A stretch of DNA of 64,000 bases from Nelumbo lutea (lineage: Eukaryota > Streptophyta > Magnoliopsida > Proteales > Nelumbonaceae), in contig JAKGHH010000002.1 in assembly GCA_022828595.1 (NCBI GenBank), forward strand, positions 85,528,076-85,592,075, given 5' to 3'. Below the pieces are notes generated by a model. The model was not told the DNA's origin. It worked only from the letters and a program-made list of their open reading frames with translations, and did not search any database. A program made the position numbers and the translations under genes. The stretch's first letter is position 1. Every line of letters begins with the position of its first letter. Shown piece after piece: positions 11,433 to 25,200 of this stretch.

Positions 11433-12244
11433 ACATTCTTTTGTATTTTATTTATTTATAAATTTTTAATATTTAATTATAACATCATGGGTTCACTTGT
11501 TTGACCCAAATGGTTGAGCTGCTTAACCACCACCTAAAAAACCGGCTTCATTTATGGGTCAGTTTTAAAAATATAGGTTTTAATACTACTAGAATTATAT
11601 TCATGGATTCAGTTAGTGGAATTTAAAAACAACAATACCTTAAATTTGGAATTTAATGAGAGAAAATAGAATGGATTGAAAAGTGGTATTATGCATTTAT
11701 TAATGGTATTTATGCATATTTTCAATGCATTGTACCCTTAAATTGGGCTATAAAAAGCCCAAGAAAACGTGGATGTGCAAAACATATTAAAAAATCCTTT
11801 TAAGCTTTCTCTGGCTTGACCAAACTTGCATGAGACTGACATCGGGCCTGGCCCAAGTTGTGCTAGGTTATGCTCGGGTTGGGCCTGGGTTGGTAAACTC
11901 AGGCTTGACCTTAGGTTTGGATGGGCCAAAGGCCAAAAGCTAAGTCTTAGGGTTGGGCCTAGGTTGTTCCTCAATCCAATCTAACCTGCCAAGTTGCACC
12001 CCTAAAATACCTTCTATGATACCTGGGTACCTGTATAGTGGTACTGCATTATGCAGAACATTTAAATTTTTAGTCATAAAGTTCATATCTGACATGTAGG
12101 GTGGCCATTTCCTTGCTGTATCTGAGTAACATAGGCTACTTTTCTTGGAACACTTCTTTAAAAGAATACCTTCAATTAAATATGATATTTGTTGAACATT
12201 TAATAGAACCCCTAAATGAAAATCATGACTGTATGACGACTTTG
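11433..12244. other. AT-rich spacer with a GGGCC-rich repeat
   Basis: 11433-11740 is plain AT-rich sequence with nothing recognisable. About 11745-12004 is full of GGGCC/GGCCC words (AGCCCAAG, GGGCCTGGCCC, TGGGCCTAGG) and ends in TTGCACCCCTA, which resembles the termini of plant hAT-type MITEs. I could not find a matching left end. Confidence 0.35.
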
Positions 12245-12660
12245 GTATCATCATCATCATCTAAGCCTTGTCCCAACCATATGGGGTTGGCTACATGAGT
12301 CCTGTTTCTCCATTCCATTCTGTTCAGTGCAATATCCATTGTTAATTGTGGGCACTTAAATCATTTCTCATTACTTCCACCCAAGTCCTTTTTGGTCGGC
12401 TCCTAGTTCTTCTAGCCCCTTCAACTTGTAACAGATCACTTTTCTGAACAGGTGCTGTAGATGGTTTTCTATGCATGCGACAAGATGTCTCAATCTACTT
12501 TTTCTCATTTTATTATCTATTGGAGCTACTCCTAGGTTACTTCATTTTATTACCCATCTAAAGGATTTGCATTTCTGCTACGCTCATTTTCTGGACATGC
12601 TGTTTCTTTTCTGCCCAACACTCTTCTCCATACAACATAGTTGACATGTCAGTCAGTTTC
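12245..12660 (-). mobile_element. RTE-type LINE, pol C-terminal end with trinucleotide tail
   Basis: The minus strand reads AMLYGEECWAEKKQHVQKMS, then AEMQILRWV, GVAPIDNKMRKSRLRHL and later RTWVEVMRNDL-like sequence. This is the conserved C-terminus of plant RTE reverse transcriptases. The element ends with CCTTGTCCCAACC complement and a (GAT)n tail at 12248-12262, typical for RTE rather than poly(A). It is 5'-truncated and frameshifted. Confidence 0.75.
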
Positions 12661-13192
12661 AGTATCATGGTCTATTTTTGAGAGAACTACAGGTTTCCTA
12701 CTATAAACCGGTGGCATGCACATCTGAAGGGTTATGTTTTCTTCCATTAAAAGCAATACTGTTGATAACATGTACCATACAGTAATCAGATATAATGACT
12801 TCCGATGGGGAATTAAATGAAAGAACAGTACAAGTTTATGAAGGTGTTTTGATATGAAAAATGGCTAGTTGGTTTTCTAAATCAGGAGTTGAGGACCTTA
12901 ACTGTTGTTTTTTTGTCTTTCTTTTTCATTGCTACCACAAGAATATGATCTATTTCTCCTTTCATTTTTTAACTAGCTTTATGCTGGTTACATCACTGGC
13001 TCACCATGGCTTTGCATGACTGGGCATTTATTTATCGTTTTTTTCCTGAATGTTAGTTGCTTGCCCCATGCATAAGTGCCAAATATTAACTACTAATTTG
13101 GGAAACTTTATCTTCTGTTTCATATGAGAAGTTTCTCTACATCATGGTTCTCTTGCAGTTTACACCCTTCGTTGCATGTGTTTTTATTGCAG
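12661..13192 (+). other. End of the upstream DUSP12 intron
   Basis: Unique, moderately T-rich sequence with no transposon signature, ending in the pyrimidine tract and AG of the acceptor at 13191-13192. No exon for the phosphatase catalytic loop could be found here. Confidence 0.6.
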
Positions 13193-13245
13193 TGCTGCTA
13201 TTATTACAGCATATCTGATGAGAACTGAGCAATTGTCTCAAGAAG
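13193..13245 (+). CDS. DUSP12: DUSP12 exon: helix just after the phosphatase loop
   Basis: A 53-bp exon. The acceptor is TTTTTATTGCAG and the donor AAG|GTTCG. It encodes [17 protein letters not shown], the helix that follows the HCxxGxxRS loop in DUSP12 proteins. It begins with one base of a split Ser codon and ends with one base of a split Asp codon. Reading onward past the donor instead runs into AT-rich intron. Confidence 0.9.
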
Positions 13246-16200
13246 GTTCGAACAAATCCATTTTGTTCGTTTTGGAGTATTATGGGCTGGTGGATGTTAA
13301 TTTCTTTTTTGATGACCCATTGGGCAATGGTTATTTGTTTTTGTTAAACCTTCTCCTATTAATGAAAAAATAATTGGATATTTTGTGCAATTTTATTTTA
13401 TATTTATTTAATCATGTATCTTTTCCTTTGTCCTTTCCATATATTTCTCCAGATGCAATTGAATCTTTAAAGGAAAGCTGTGAGTTTGTTTGCCCGAATG
13501 ATGGATTTCTGGAACAGGTGATACGAAGCAGTTCTATGCTTATGATTTATAAGACGGCATGTAAAATGATTTTAGGATTGTATTTTATAATATGCCAAAG
13601 TGATTTAAGAATCTTACTTCATAATATGTCAAGGCAATTAATAGAATGCCATATCACTCTCCTTTTCTTAATGCAGTTAAAAATGTTTGAAGACATGGGT
13701 TTCAAAGTTGACACTTTGAGCCCCATATACAAGCGTTTTCGCCTGAAAGTTTTGGGTGAGTTTTTTTTTGCTTTCACATTTATTTTGATTATGTTTTGAA
13801 CTTTTGATCTTATCAGCTTTACTGGCTAAGTTGTCCAGATATGGCAAGGACAAATTGTCAGATACAAAATTAACACTAAATGGAAGTATCTGACATGATA
13901 CAACAACTTTCTATACTTCTCCTGAAATGATTACTGTTTTACACAATAAAAATATCCAGATTTTATGTATTATTCGAGTTATATACCTCTTTTTATATAA
14001 TTGGATCACAGTTATAATGCTGTACTGCTTTTACAATACAGTAACAGACTGACTGATTGTATGATCAATTATATTATTTTGATTGGTTTGTATGATCAAT
14101 CATATTAATCTGGTTGGTTCTGTGGAATGAATTATTTTAGATAATCTTGTAATAGCTGGATGGTTTGGAAGACTGAACTGGATAGCCTGATAGACTTACT
14201 GTACTGCGAAGTAATGGCCATGCAGCATTATATTTCTAATACTTAAAACCTCAATTATTTTCATGTTTTCCTTCTTATAGAAGGTAAAAGTCTGTATTGA
14301 ATTAGCTCACAAAAAGAGGGATGTAAAAGGAACACAAGATATGAACAAGCAGCTTGCAGCACCATGCAAAGTTTGGCCAAACAGTAGAAATTTGAAGCCA
14401 GGAAAAATAAGCAAAAGAAAGGAAGGGAGCAGAGAGAAAGGGTTCTTGAAGTATAAGACAAGAAGGAAGAAGAGAAAGATATGTGAAAGACATGCGCAGA
14501 CAAAAAAATTTCTATGGCAGCCCTATTAATTTGTTGTATTTATATTTTATCTAAACATGTACAATGACAAAGATGCCCCTAGTAGGGCGGCTAGTGTTAA
14601 AAACAATAAAGAAAGAAGCTAAAAATATAACAGGCCCATATGGGCCAAGGTCCAATAACACTAAACATAGAATAATAAGCTAAAACAACTGTCAGCCCTC
14701 CTCAAGTTGGGAATATATATTAATCATTCCCAACTTGTTAAGTCATGCTCCAACTTGTTTCGAGCAACCCCCTTGGTGAAAATGTCTACAAGTTGCATCT
14801 CAGATGAAATGTAGGGCAAACACACTTCTCTAGAGGACACCCTCTCCCTGATTAAGTTCCTGTCAACCTCAGCATGCTTAGTTTGCTCATCTGAACTGGA
14901 TTGTAAACAATGTTAATGGAAGCTTGATTGTCATAGTAAAACATCAAAGTTGGTGAGGATTCTAGTATTGGTCAATGATATAGCTGATATTCCAGATAGA
15001 TTGAATCTGGAATTTGCAGGAGAACTTTATGAGTTGAGAATAATTGTTGAAGGTGCGGATGGATCTTTTTGGAAGAATAAGAAGAAGCATTTGATGGATG
15101 GGAGGATATTTGAAGATGAGGGGATGAAAGGAGGAGCTAGGGTAGAGGGAGATGGGGGGTTGCCGGGTTGCAGAATAGGGGAGGTGACAAAGAGGGAAGG
15201 GGAGTTGAAAGGTCATATGGAAGAAAGAGATGGTGAGGTGGCAACACCTGTTAGTAGGGGGGTATAGGTGGATAGAGTTTGGTTGAATGGTTCGAGTAAG
15301 GAAAGACAGCTGGTGGATAGGGAGGGTGAGTCGAAGGGAGACCAAGAGTCAGGAGATGCAGTGTATAGGAGAGGAAATGGGGAACAAGCGGTAATTGGTA
15401 ATGCTGCACAAAAGAAAGGGGTGGGGACCACCATTTCAAGAGGTTAGCAGTTGACTTCAAAAGAAGGAATAAGGGGAAAAGGTTTAAGGGGGTGAGGCAC
15501 AACTTGAGGAAAAGATATCCCTTCTTGAAGGAGGGGTTTAACTCTCTAAAGTCTAGCCGAGCAAGTAACAGTGGATCCAAAGCTGAAGAAGAATGGATTT
15601 GGGTGGTAACTAAGTACAATAATGGTAGGGAAATCGGCGATCAGGAAGGGAAGAGAAGTTGCCGAACTCTGACACATTGGAGGAAGATGAGGTCTTGGCA
15701 TCAAATCAAAGTCGAACTGAGGTTTTTATTCATGAGCAGATGACCGGCTGCCTCCTTCTCAGAGAAATCCAGAGGTTGTGGTACATCAGAACAACAACAA
15801 CAATGTGGAGAAGAGGAGAAGAGTTGATGGGGGAATCTGCTCTAACTGATAATGGCACAACGTTTGAAGAGTTTGGGAATCCTGAAGAGTCAGTTGGTGC
15901 GAGTCCTCTGGGTTCTATCTCCTCTTTCCTCTTTGTCTTGTCCTTCTACTCTTTATTCTTCTTTGGTAGTGGGAGATATGGATAGTAAAGGAGATAATGA
16001 GGGGAATTGGAAGTGAGGAGAGCTTGTTTGAAGAGGAAAAGATCAAAGGGGGAACTAACAAAGTTTATAATAGGGTGAAAAGAGTTTAGAAGAGGGAGAA
16101 AGAGAAGAGTTGAAGCAAGGTGGCCAAAGGTCTGGGGAAAGAGAGAAGAAATCAGAAGGGACCAAGGGTGGAAACGAAATAAGGGAGTCCAGCACTTAGA

Positions 16201-19200
16201 GAGGGAGGGTGGATATTGACAAGCTGTTGGAGGTTGGTAAATCACTTGTTTTTTCCTTTTTTTTTTTTCTGAGAGGAGAAGGGGTAGTGAGAAAGGCTAT
16301 AGATCAATTTAAGAGCAGCAGAAGGGAAGAATACAATAAAAAGTAAGCCTATGGGGAAGGGGGAGATGTGTGGGTGGAAGGATAGGGGAAGGAAGAAGTC
16401 TTAGCTGATGAAGAGTAAAGGGTGGTCATCGTTAGGGGAGGGGGGTGGAAGGCAGTATTAGGATATAAAGCTGGTTTCTTGGGACGTAAGAGGTCTGAGA
16501 GAAGAAAGAAAGGTCTTTAGTAAGAAATGTTCTGAGGAAACATGTCCCAGATGTAGTGTTACTGCAGGAAATGGACTGTGCTGAGGAAGATTTTGGGGAT
16601 GTCCTGGGATTTCAAATATGGGAAAACTTAATTTGAATTGCATTTGGCAGTTTTTCTCTAATATCTGTATGCGGGTGATGCCTTGTCACCTGCTAGACTG
16701 TATGCTATTTCCTTTTATTTTAATGAAATTTTATTTTACCATAAAAAAATCCCTAGTTGTCCCAGCAGCGAACAGAGCCAAAGCAACTTAGATACCCCAT
16801 GGGCCATGGACTTGTATTCTGCTTCTGCACTAGATGTTGCCACTACAGATTGTTTCTTACTCTTCCATAATACTCATGTCATGGTTTAAAATGTCATGAA
16901 ATTTTGAAATTTTGCCCGGCATATGTCAGTGTCAAGATCCACCAACATGAACTCTCACTTGAATTAAAATAATACAATATGTTGGTCGATATTTCGACCA
17001 TTTCAGTAAATATTGCCAATATCGTTAAAAAAAAGTATAATATTTCAAAATATTTTTGACTAATGTCTGCATATATTCGAATTAAAGACAGAACTCATCT
17101 CAAACAAAAAGAGAAAAACAGAGAGATTTTGGGGGGGGGGCGTATAAAGAAGTGAGCTGGAAGGACTACAACTTCAGGCTCGAATAGGCACAAGAGTGGC
17201 TTCTCCCCTCCGTTTTGTGTTGAAATACCTTCTTGGAACAAGAAGCAAGGCACTAGACCTCTAAAACTCTGTAAAAATCACTCTCGTCTTGATTCAGTTA
17301 TGCAATACTATCCCTATTTCCTTCTCACATTGAATAACCAAGAAAAATAAGGGGAAAAAAGAAAAAAATAAATGGGGGACTTGAGGACTCGAGGTTGAGG
17401 AGGAGAATGTTCATCTTCATCTTCCTCTTTTATTTCGTCTTTTTTGGTTGAAGGGCTTTGTTAAGGTCCTGAAATGCTTCCATGACACACACTGCATCTT
17501 TGCATTTTGTCTAGAGTATTTTAAATTTCAGGTTGAGAGTTCAAATGACCAATGAGCCCTCAAGCCTAAATGTTTAAACTTATGTTATTAAAAACTTACT
17601 ACAGTATGTCTATAGATCATCACAATAGCAAGCTTTTAATTGGAATCTTTAAAACATTCCTATAAATATGTAACAGTGCAATAGGGTCTACTGAAACATT
17701 TTTTTTTAAAGGATCAAACGGAAATTTTATTAAAACTGAAAAAGGAAGCAGTACATCTCAGAAAAATGGTTGTCTAGATGACAAACAAACTACTTAACAA
17801 ATTACACTGTAAATGACTCAAAATTACAGGGATTTAACTCTAGAGTACTTCAAAAATTCTCTATCAGATCTGACTTGTTCACTTGGTCGAACTCTGGAAG
17901 ACTGAGAACCCACGCTGCAATCAAATTGCTCACCCCAGCTAACAAGTATTCGAAATTCCTTGCCTTGTCCTCAAGGATCCTTCTATTTCTCTCTTTCTAG
18001 ATGAACCAACATATAGCAAAAGGAATACAGCTCCACAAAATTTTGGCTTTCTTGCTTCCTTTGATTTTCGGCCATCTAGAAATCAACTCAGCTGGAACCA
18101 TAGGGTGAAAGACATTCTCTCCAAACAGAAAGGAGGAAAACCTCCACATGAAGTTTGCCACACTGCAAGGGAAGAATAAATGGATGATGATTCTTCCTCC
18201 TGATTACACATAAAACAACAATTTACTAGCTGCAAGCCTCTGGATTTCAGATGACCATAGGTTAGTGATGTAGGCGCATTTGGCTGGCCTATACAGGACT
18301 GACGTGTGTTGACTACAGGGCGCCAGCATAGGCTCGCTATGAGGACGCTCAGGGTTACCCGATGCGGACCAGGCGGACCCAATCGCACAGCGCCGTGTGG
18401 CTCTGGCTCGCATTTGGACGGCTCACATTTGGACCATCCGAGCCTAACTACTCCCTGGCAACTTCGACTATAAATACAAGGCACCCCTTACAAGGTAAGG
18501 GATTCGAAGCCTTTGTGATCTTTAGTGCTCTCTTCTCTAAGGACTTAGCGCTATCTGAGACCTTGCTTGGACCCCTCGGTTTTGGACTTGTTGCTTACCT
18601 TGTACGCATACTAACTTGACCGTCGGAGTCCTCGCCTTGGGTTCTCACCCGAGGCCTCTGACGCCTGCTTCCTTGCAGAGCCACTACCGAGAGCTCCTCC
18701 AAACCCCGCACACGTGCAACTGAACAGCCGTATCTCGTTCTTCCTCGGACGCCCTTCTTAGTACCAGCCCTCGGCCTCTACAATACTCGAAGGAGCAATC
18801 CGCCTCGGCCTCCAGCCCTCGCCTCGGCTTATCTCCTCCAGACCCTCAAAGCCTTTGGCCCTCCTTCAAAGCTTGGGAGTGAATTTACTTTGTTGCTCTC
18901 GGCTAAACCGAGCATCAACAATTGGTGCCATCTGTGGGAAACGTTACTAAGATGATCCCAAAAAACACTACAAACTTAAGATCTCCTAAGCTTCAGACAT
19001 CATGGTACGAAGAGCTAGGAACCCCCAGAACTTGGTCACGAATGAATAGTTTCAGGCAGCCCTTGATCGTCTGGAATACCTCACGCAGCGTGTGGAACAA
19101 GCCTGCCCCTAGGTAGGAGGTCCCTTTCGAGGCGACTGCCCCACCAGTGTGTTAGATCACCAAGGCCGATGAGAGCACGTTGAGCCCTCAGTGCTCGGCC

Positions 19201-22200
19201 CAGCCGACCCCTAACGGGCCGAGCCCGCCGAGTCTGGTAGTAGCCGACCTGCCAGTCTGACGCAAAGAAACGTGAGACTTCCCAGCCGAAGGGAGGAAGA
19301 GCCAGCACAGTCCGAAGACAGCCGCCAATCCTCTGAACAGCACCACCGTCGCAGGAGGGAGAACCCCCGGGACGAAGGCAGGCACCTCGGCTGTCGTAGC
19401 GCCCACTCAAGGGCCGAGGGCTAACGTTACGCCTCTCCTGCACCGGTCTCAGACCTCTGTGACGTCTTGAACGATCGTTGGGCCAGACGGGAGGCACACA
19501 GTCCTGCCTTGGAGCATTCCGGAGTTCGTCGACCCTCACCATGCTCGCGGAGATAGAGACGGGTGGAAAGCTCCAACTGACCCTTGGATTGCGGAACTGT
19601 GAGCCAAGTTCGGGGCCGTCAAGGACGAGCTCTGCCTGGTTCGAGAGAGCCGAGCTGACGCCTTGGCCAATCAAAGCAATCCGACGGGGAGGATGGATGC
19701 CTTCACCCCGGATATCATCTTCGAACCTCTCCTCTAGCACTTCAAAGCTCCCACACTAGAGATATACGACGAGAGCTCAGACCTCGACGACCACTTGGAA
19801 ATTTTCAAAGCGCTCATGATACTTCATGGGTATTTCGACGCCTTGACGTGCCGGGCCTTCCAGGCCACCTTTAGGGGGGTTGCCCGTCGTTGGTTCTCCA
19901 ACCTCCTGCCTCGGTCAGTCAGCTTGTTGGAGTAGTTTGCCAACCTATTCCTTGCTCGCTTCATCAGCAACAGACGATGCCAGAAAAGCGTAGTCTTGCT
20001 AATGTCTATCAAGCAGAAGCAGGGAGAGAGTCTACGGTCCTATCGACCGCTTCAAAAAGGAAGAGCTCGAGGTTCGTGATCTCGACCCCATGGTCTCTAT
20101 GCACGTTGTCAACAATGGCCTCTGCCCCGGTTCGGCCTTAAAGTGTTCGATTGCCAAGACCCCATTGAAGACAAAGCTAGAGTTCCTCAAGAAAGCCCAA
20201 AAATATATTGTGGCTGAGGAAGCTTCGGCTGGGAACCAACAAGAAAGGGAGGCCGAGCGCCATAACGGGCCCCTTGAGAAGAAGAGGAAGGGCGGAGACC
20301 ACCACCACAACAATAACAGCAAGGACAACAAGAAGCCATCGGCCTCAACCCTGTTTTGCAACCAATATATGCCACTCAACTCTACCCGAATGCAGATACT
20401 AATGCAGATCAGGGAGGAGAAGTTCATGAAGTGGCCCAAAAAGATTAAGAGGAACCCCAAAAGGGGAAATCCCAAGAAATACTGCAAGTACCACCGTGGC
20501 ACTGGACATGACACAGAGGATTTCTATGACTTGAAAAATGAGATAGAGTCCCTCATCCAATGAGGGTACCTTAAGCAGTTCGTTAGTGGCGGGCCTGATG
20601 CCTTGTCCTCCTAGCAGCAGCAACAACAGATAGCCGGAGTCATGGACGTCATCGCCGGGGGCACAACCTCGGGTGGGGCCTTGGCCTTGGCCCGCAAGGC
20701 CTATGCCAGGCAGCTTAACATCCAAGGACCTACCCCCAAGAAGACGAAGCAGCAGGAGACCCTCTCCTTTATGGACGAGGACTTGAAGGGGGTCGTAGTC
20801 CCCCATGATGACGCTCTGGTGATCTCGACCGTCATCGCAAACTTCGTAGTTAAGAGGATTCTTGTCGACAGTGGCTCCTCGACCAACATCCTCTTCTACG
20901 AAGCTTTCGAGAAGATGAAGATAGCACCTGAGCGCCCCCAGCCAGTCGACGTCCCATTGGTTGACTTCTCCGGTAACGTGGTTAGACCGGAGGGAAGAAT
21001 TACCCTACCTGTCACGGTAGAGACCGAGCCTCAACAGGTGACGAGGATGAACGAGTTCTTGGTTGTGAAGATCGGCTTGCCCTACAATGCAATCATGGGG
21101 AGGCCGACCCTTCAAGCGCTCAGGGCAGTCATCTCCTCGTACCACCTCACCCTCAAGTTCCCCACCGAGCACAGCGTCAGAGTCATTCGTGGGGACCAGC
21201 AAGCGGCCCGCCAGTGCTATGTGGCAGCACTAAAGGGCAAGAACAAGGAAGCATTGCCATAAAGGGCTTCAACCTCGGGGAGGAACCAGTAAGCCGAGGC
21301 CAACCAGCTGAAGACGTCACCTCGGTTCCCCTAGACGAGGCCGAGCCCGAGAAGACAGTCCATGTCGGGTCCAACCTTCCCCCCCCAGAGAGCCTATCCG
21401 AACTGGTAAGTTTCCTCAAAACTAATGCTGACGTCTTTGCTTGGTTCACCGCTGACATACCTGGAATTGAGCCTTTGGTCATTACTCACAGGCTGAGCGT
21501 GGACCCGATCTCTAGGCTAGTTCGACAAAAGAAGAGGAACTTTGCACCGGAGCGTTGGAAGGCCATAGGAGAGGAAGTTGGCAAGCTACTCGACGTCGGC
21601 TTCATCTGAGAGGTATACTACCCTAACTGGTTGTCGAATGTGGTTTTGGTAAAGAAAGCTAATGGGAAATGGCAGATCTGTATTGATTTCACAGACCTTA
21701 ACCGAGCTTGCCCTAAGGACAGCTTTCCTTTGCTGAGGATAGGCCACCTCATCGATGCCATTGCAGGGTACGAGCTACTCAGTTTCATGGTTGCCTTCTT
21801 TGGATACAACCAAACAAAGATGCACCCAGAGGACGAGGAGAAGACCTCGTTCATCATTGAGCACGACACTTACTGCTATAGAGTGATGCCCTTCGGTCTC
21901 AAAAATGCAGGGGCCACCTACCAGTGCCTTGTCAACAAGGTGTTCAAAAATCAGATGGGGAGGAATGTTGATGCCTACGTGGATGATATGGTGGTGAAGA
22001 GCCTGAAAGCCAAAGCACACACCTCAGATCTAGCCGAGACCTACGACACCTTGCGAAGGTTCAATATGAAACTCAACCCCAGCAAGTGTGCCTTCAGTCA
22101 CCTCGGGCAACTTTTTGGGCTTCGTCGTCACACAAAGAGGCATTGAGGCCAATCCTAACAAGATACAAGCCATTCTGGACATGGCACCCCCTCGGTCAGT

Positions 22201-25200
22201 GAAGGAGACTCAGAGGCTCACTGGCCGAATAGCTGTCCTCAACCGCTTCATGTTGAAGTTGGCTGGACATTGTCTCCCTTCTTCCGTGCCATCAAGAAAC
22301 TGAAAAACTTCCAATGGACGGAGGAGGGTCAACGTGCTTTCGACGAACTCAAGGCATACCTCGCCTCACCTCCCCTCCTCGCTCGGCCAACTCCAGGAGA
22401 AATCCTATATCTATACCTATCAGCCAGGGACGAGGCAATCAGCTCAGTTTTGATCAAAGAAGACAGAACGCAGAAGCCGATATACTACATTAGCAAGGTC
22501 CTCTGCGACATTAGCAAGGTTCTGATCAAAGAAGACGGAACGCAGAAGCCGATATACTATAGCGGTCCTGACGAACCAGCCCCTTAGGGCTGTCCTCACC
22601 AAACCTGAGACCTCGGGGTGCTTGACCAAGTGGGCTATCGAGCTCTCTGAATTTGACATACAGTACTAGTCGAGGCCTGCCATCAAAACACAAGCCCTAG
22701 CAGACTTCGTAGTAGAATGCACCTTCATCAAGCCCTGAAGATGTTGAAGGGGACTGCTCGGGCTAAGGAGGCTCACCCCAAGTGGAAACTCTTTGTTGAT
22801 GGTTCATCCAACGCCAAAGGAAGCTGAGCGGGCCTTATCCTCCTCACTCCAGATAATGTAGTCATAGAGTATGCGCTAAGGATTGACTTCCCGACATCCA
22901 ACAACTAAGCCGAGTACGAGGCCCTCCTCACTGGATTGCAGCTTTCCAAGGACCTCGGCTCCCTACACATCGAACCCTTTAGCGACTCACAATTGGTGGT
23001 GAACCAAGTCAACGACGAGTACGAGGCTAGAGAGCAAAGCATGTCCAAGTACCTCGCCAAAGTTCAAGAGCTAGCCCGTTACTTCCAGCGCTTCTTCTTG
23101 CAACAAGTCTCGTGAGCCTAGAACACAAGTCAATGCTCTTTCTAAGTTGGCAAGCACCTCGGATGCAACCCTCGGCCGCACTGTCCGCGTGGAGAAGCTA
23201 CCTAGGTCCTCCATAGAAGAAGCCCAAGTAACTAGTGGAGGCCGAACCGTCATGGATGGACCCCATCATCAACTTCCTACTGTCAGAGCGACTGCCTGAC
23301 TATAGGAATGAAGCCAGGAGACTCCGATGTCAGGCAGCCCACTACACCTTGCTGAAAAGAAAGTTATACATAAGTCTTCCACCTAGTGGAAGACGAGTAT
23401 GTGCTTCGAGAAATTCACGAAGGCATTCGCAGCAATCACCTCGGCGGCCAAGCCTTAGCTCAGAAAGCACTAAAGCAGGGGTACTTTTGGCCGACCCTTC
23501 GAAAGGACGCAATCGAGCTGATACGGAGATGCGACAAATGCCAGAGACATTCTAACCTTTGCCACCAGCCGGCCACAACCCTCTCGGCTCTTAGCAGCCC
23601 CTGGCCCTTCGTCAAGTGGGGAATGGACCTCTTCAGCCCCTTCTCTCAAATAACGGGGGGCAGGAAATGCCTCGTCGTCGCTGTTGACTACTTGACCAAG
23701 TGGGTCGAAGCCGAACCTCTAGCTACCATCATGACTCGAGAAATCCAGAGCTTCTTTTGGAAGAACATTATTTGCCGCTTCAGCCTCCCCCACATGCTCA
23801 TAACTGATAATGGAAAGCAATTTGACGACGCCAAGTTCCGGTAATGGTGCGCCTCCCTCGGCATTAAGCAGTTGTACACCTCGGTAGGCTATCTCCAGAC
23901 AAATGGCCTAGCTGAGGTCACCAACAGAACCATCTTATATGGACTGAAGACTAGATTAGATCGAGCCAAGGGCCTATGGGTTGATGAGCTGAGCAGTGTC
24001 CTCTAGGCATAATGATCCACACCTCGGACGGCCACAGGATAGACCTCGTTCGGCTTGACCTATGGTACAGAAGCAATTATCCTAGTAGAGATCGACAAGT
24101 CGACGCTCCAGATCAAAGCGTACAATGAGGCCGAGAACAATGAAGCACATAGAGCAAACCTGGATCTGTTGGAAGAAGCTCGGGAGTAGGCACAATTTAG
24201 GGTGGCTGCCTACTAGCAATGAGTGGCCTGCTATTACAACTCGAAGGAGAAAGAAAGACACTATCGAGAGGGAGACCTCGTCCTTAGGAAAGTCATGATC
24301 CCCGAACTTGGAGTAGGAAAGCTGGGCCCCAACTGGGAAGGCCCCTATAAGGTCAAGCAAGTTCTCGGCCCCAACACCTTTCGTCTGGAGCACTTGGATG
24401 GAAGACCCATCCCTTGGACGTGGAACTCGAAGAACTTCCGGATGTACTACCAGTAAATGTAAATTTTGATGGACAATTGATGAATGAATAAAGCAAAGTT
24501 CCTCCTCGGCTCAATGTTTAGCGTGTGCTCTCACTAAGTCCCTAGGACTCCTCGGCTTCGCGACTAGCCGAAGAGCGCAGCCTCCCTCGAGGACCATGTG
24601 CTCGTGCTGGACCGTCGCCAGGGCATATAGCCAGTGGCGAACACCCAAACTTAACGGTCGCCAAACGGAAATACACCTGGACGGCTGAGGCATCGCACGC
24701 CTCACCACCCGCCTTGGTGGCGGATGGCCTCTTGGTCTTATACACTTAGCACGATTGAGTAAAGGCGGAAACCCCGACTAACTCGATGGTTCGCCTCGGC
24801 CCGATACCCCGACCTCCTTAGAGAGTCACCTCGGCTTTGCCGAGGTAACCACTTGGGAGGAAGGGACCTAGGCGAGCTACACCTCTGCCTCGGCCCCTTC
24901 CCCACACTTCGATAGGCCACCTCGGCCTTGCCTAAGTAAACACTTGGAAGGAATTAGGTCAGGTGAGCCACACTTCGGTCGCATGGCTCCACCTCGGCTT
25001 TTTCCTCCTAATTATCTAAGGCGAGCGTGTAACAGGCTAGTATGAGCTATTTTTTGTGCCTTGTGGTCTCTTCGTTGGAAGGGGCAGGGACCCCTCGGTA
25101 AAAGGAAAAGAAAAAGAAGAGAAGAAAAAAAGAGAGAGAGAGAGAGAGGAGAGAACACACTGTACAAAAAATGCTTGTATTTTTCATTCATTTGCTCTAA

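Noticed and set aside
11745..12004. Complete hAT MITE
   Set aside because: Only one plausible end (TTGCACCCCTA) is present; no matching left terminus or 8-bp duplication was found.
10877..13192. Search for the DUSP12 catalytic-loop exon (HCxxGxxRS)
   Set aside because: No plus-strand stretch encodes it with a suitable donor; the region is Copia, AT-rich spacer, RTE and intron.
14950..16000. Long plus and minus ORFs in the GA-rich block as host genes
   Set aside because: Purine-rich sequence leaves both strands open by chance; the context is LINE ORF1 followed by the L1 endonuclease start.
17130..17147. Runs of 10 or more G or C (also near 37561 and 42853) as G-quadruplex sites
   Set aside because: They are single homopolymer runs, not four spaced G-tracts, and run length may be a sequencing artefact.
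18083..20815. Several long minus-strand ORFs over the Gypsy LTR and gag
   Set aside because: They are GC-driven shadows of the plus-strand gag and LTR; unlike the aORF at 25289-36080 they show no splice signals or family similarity.
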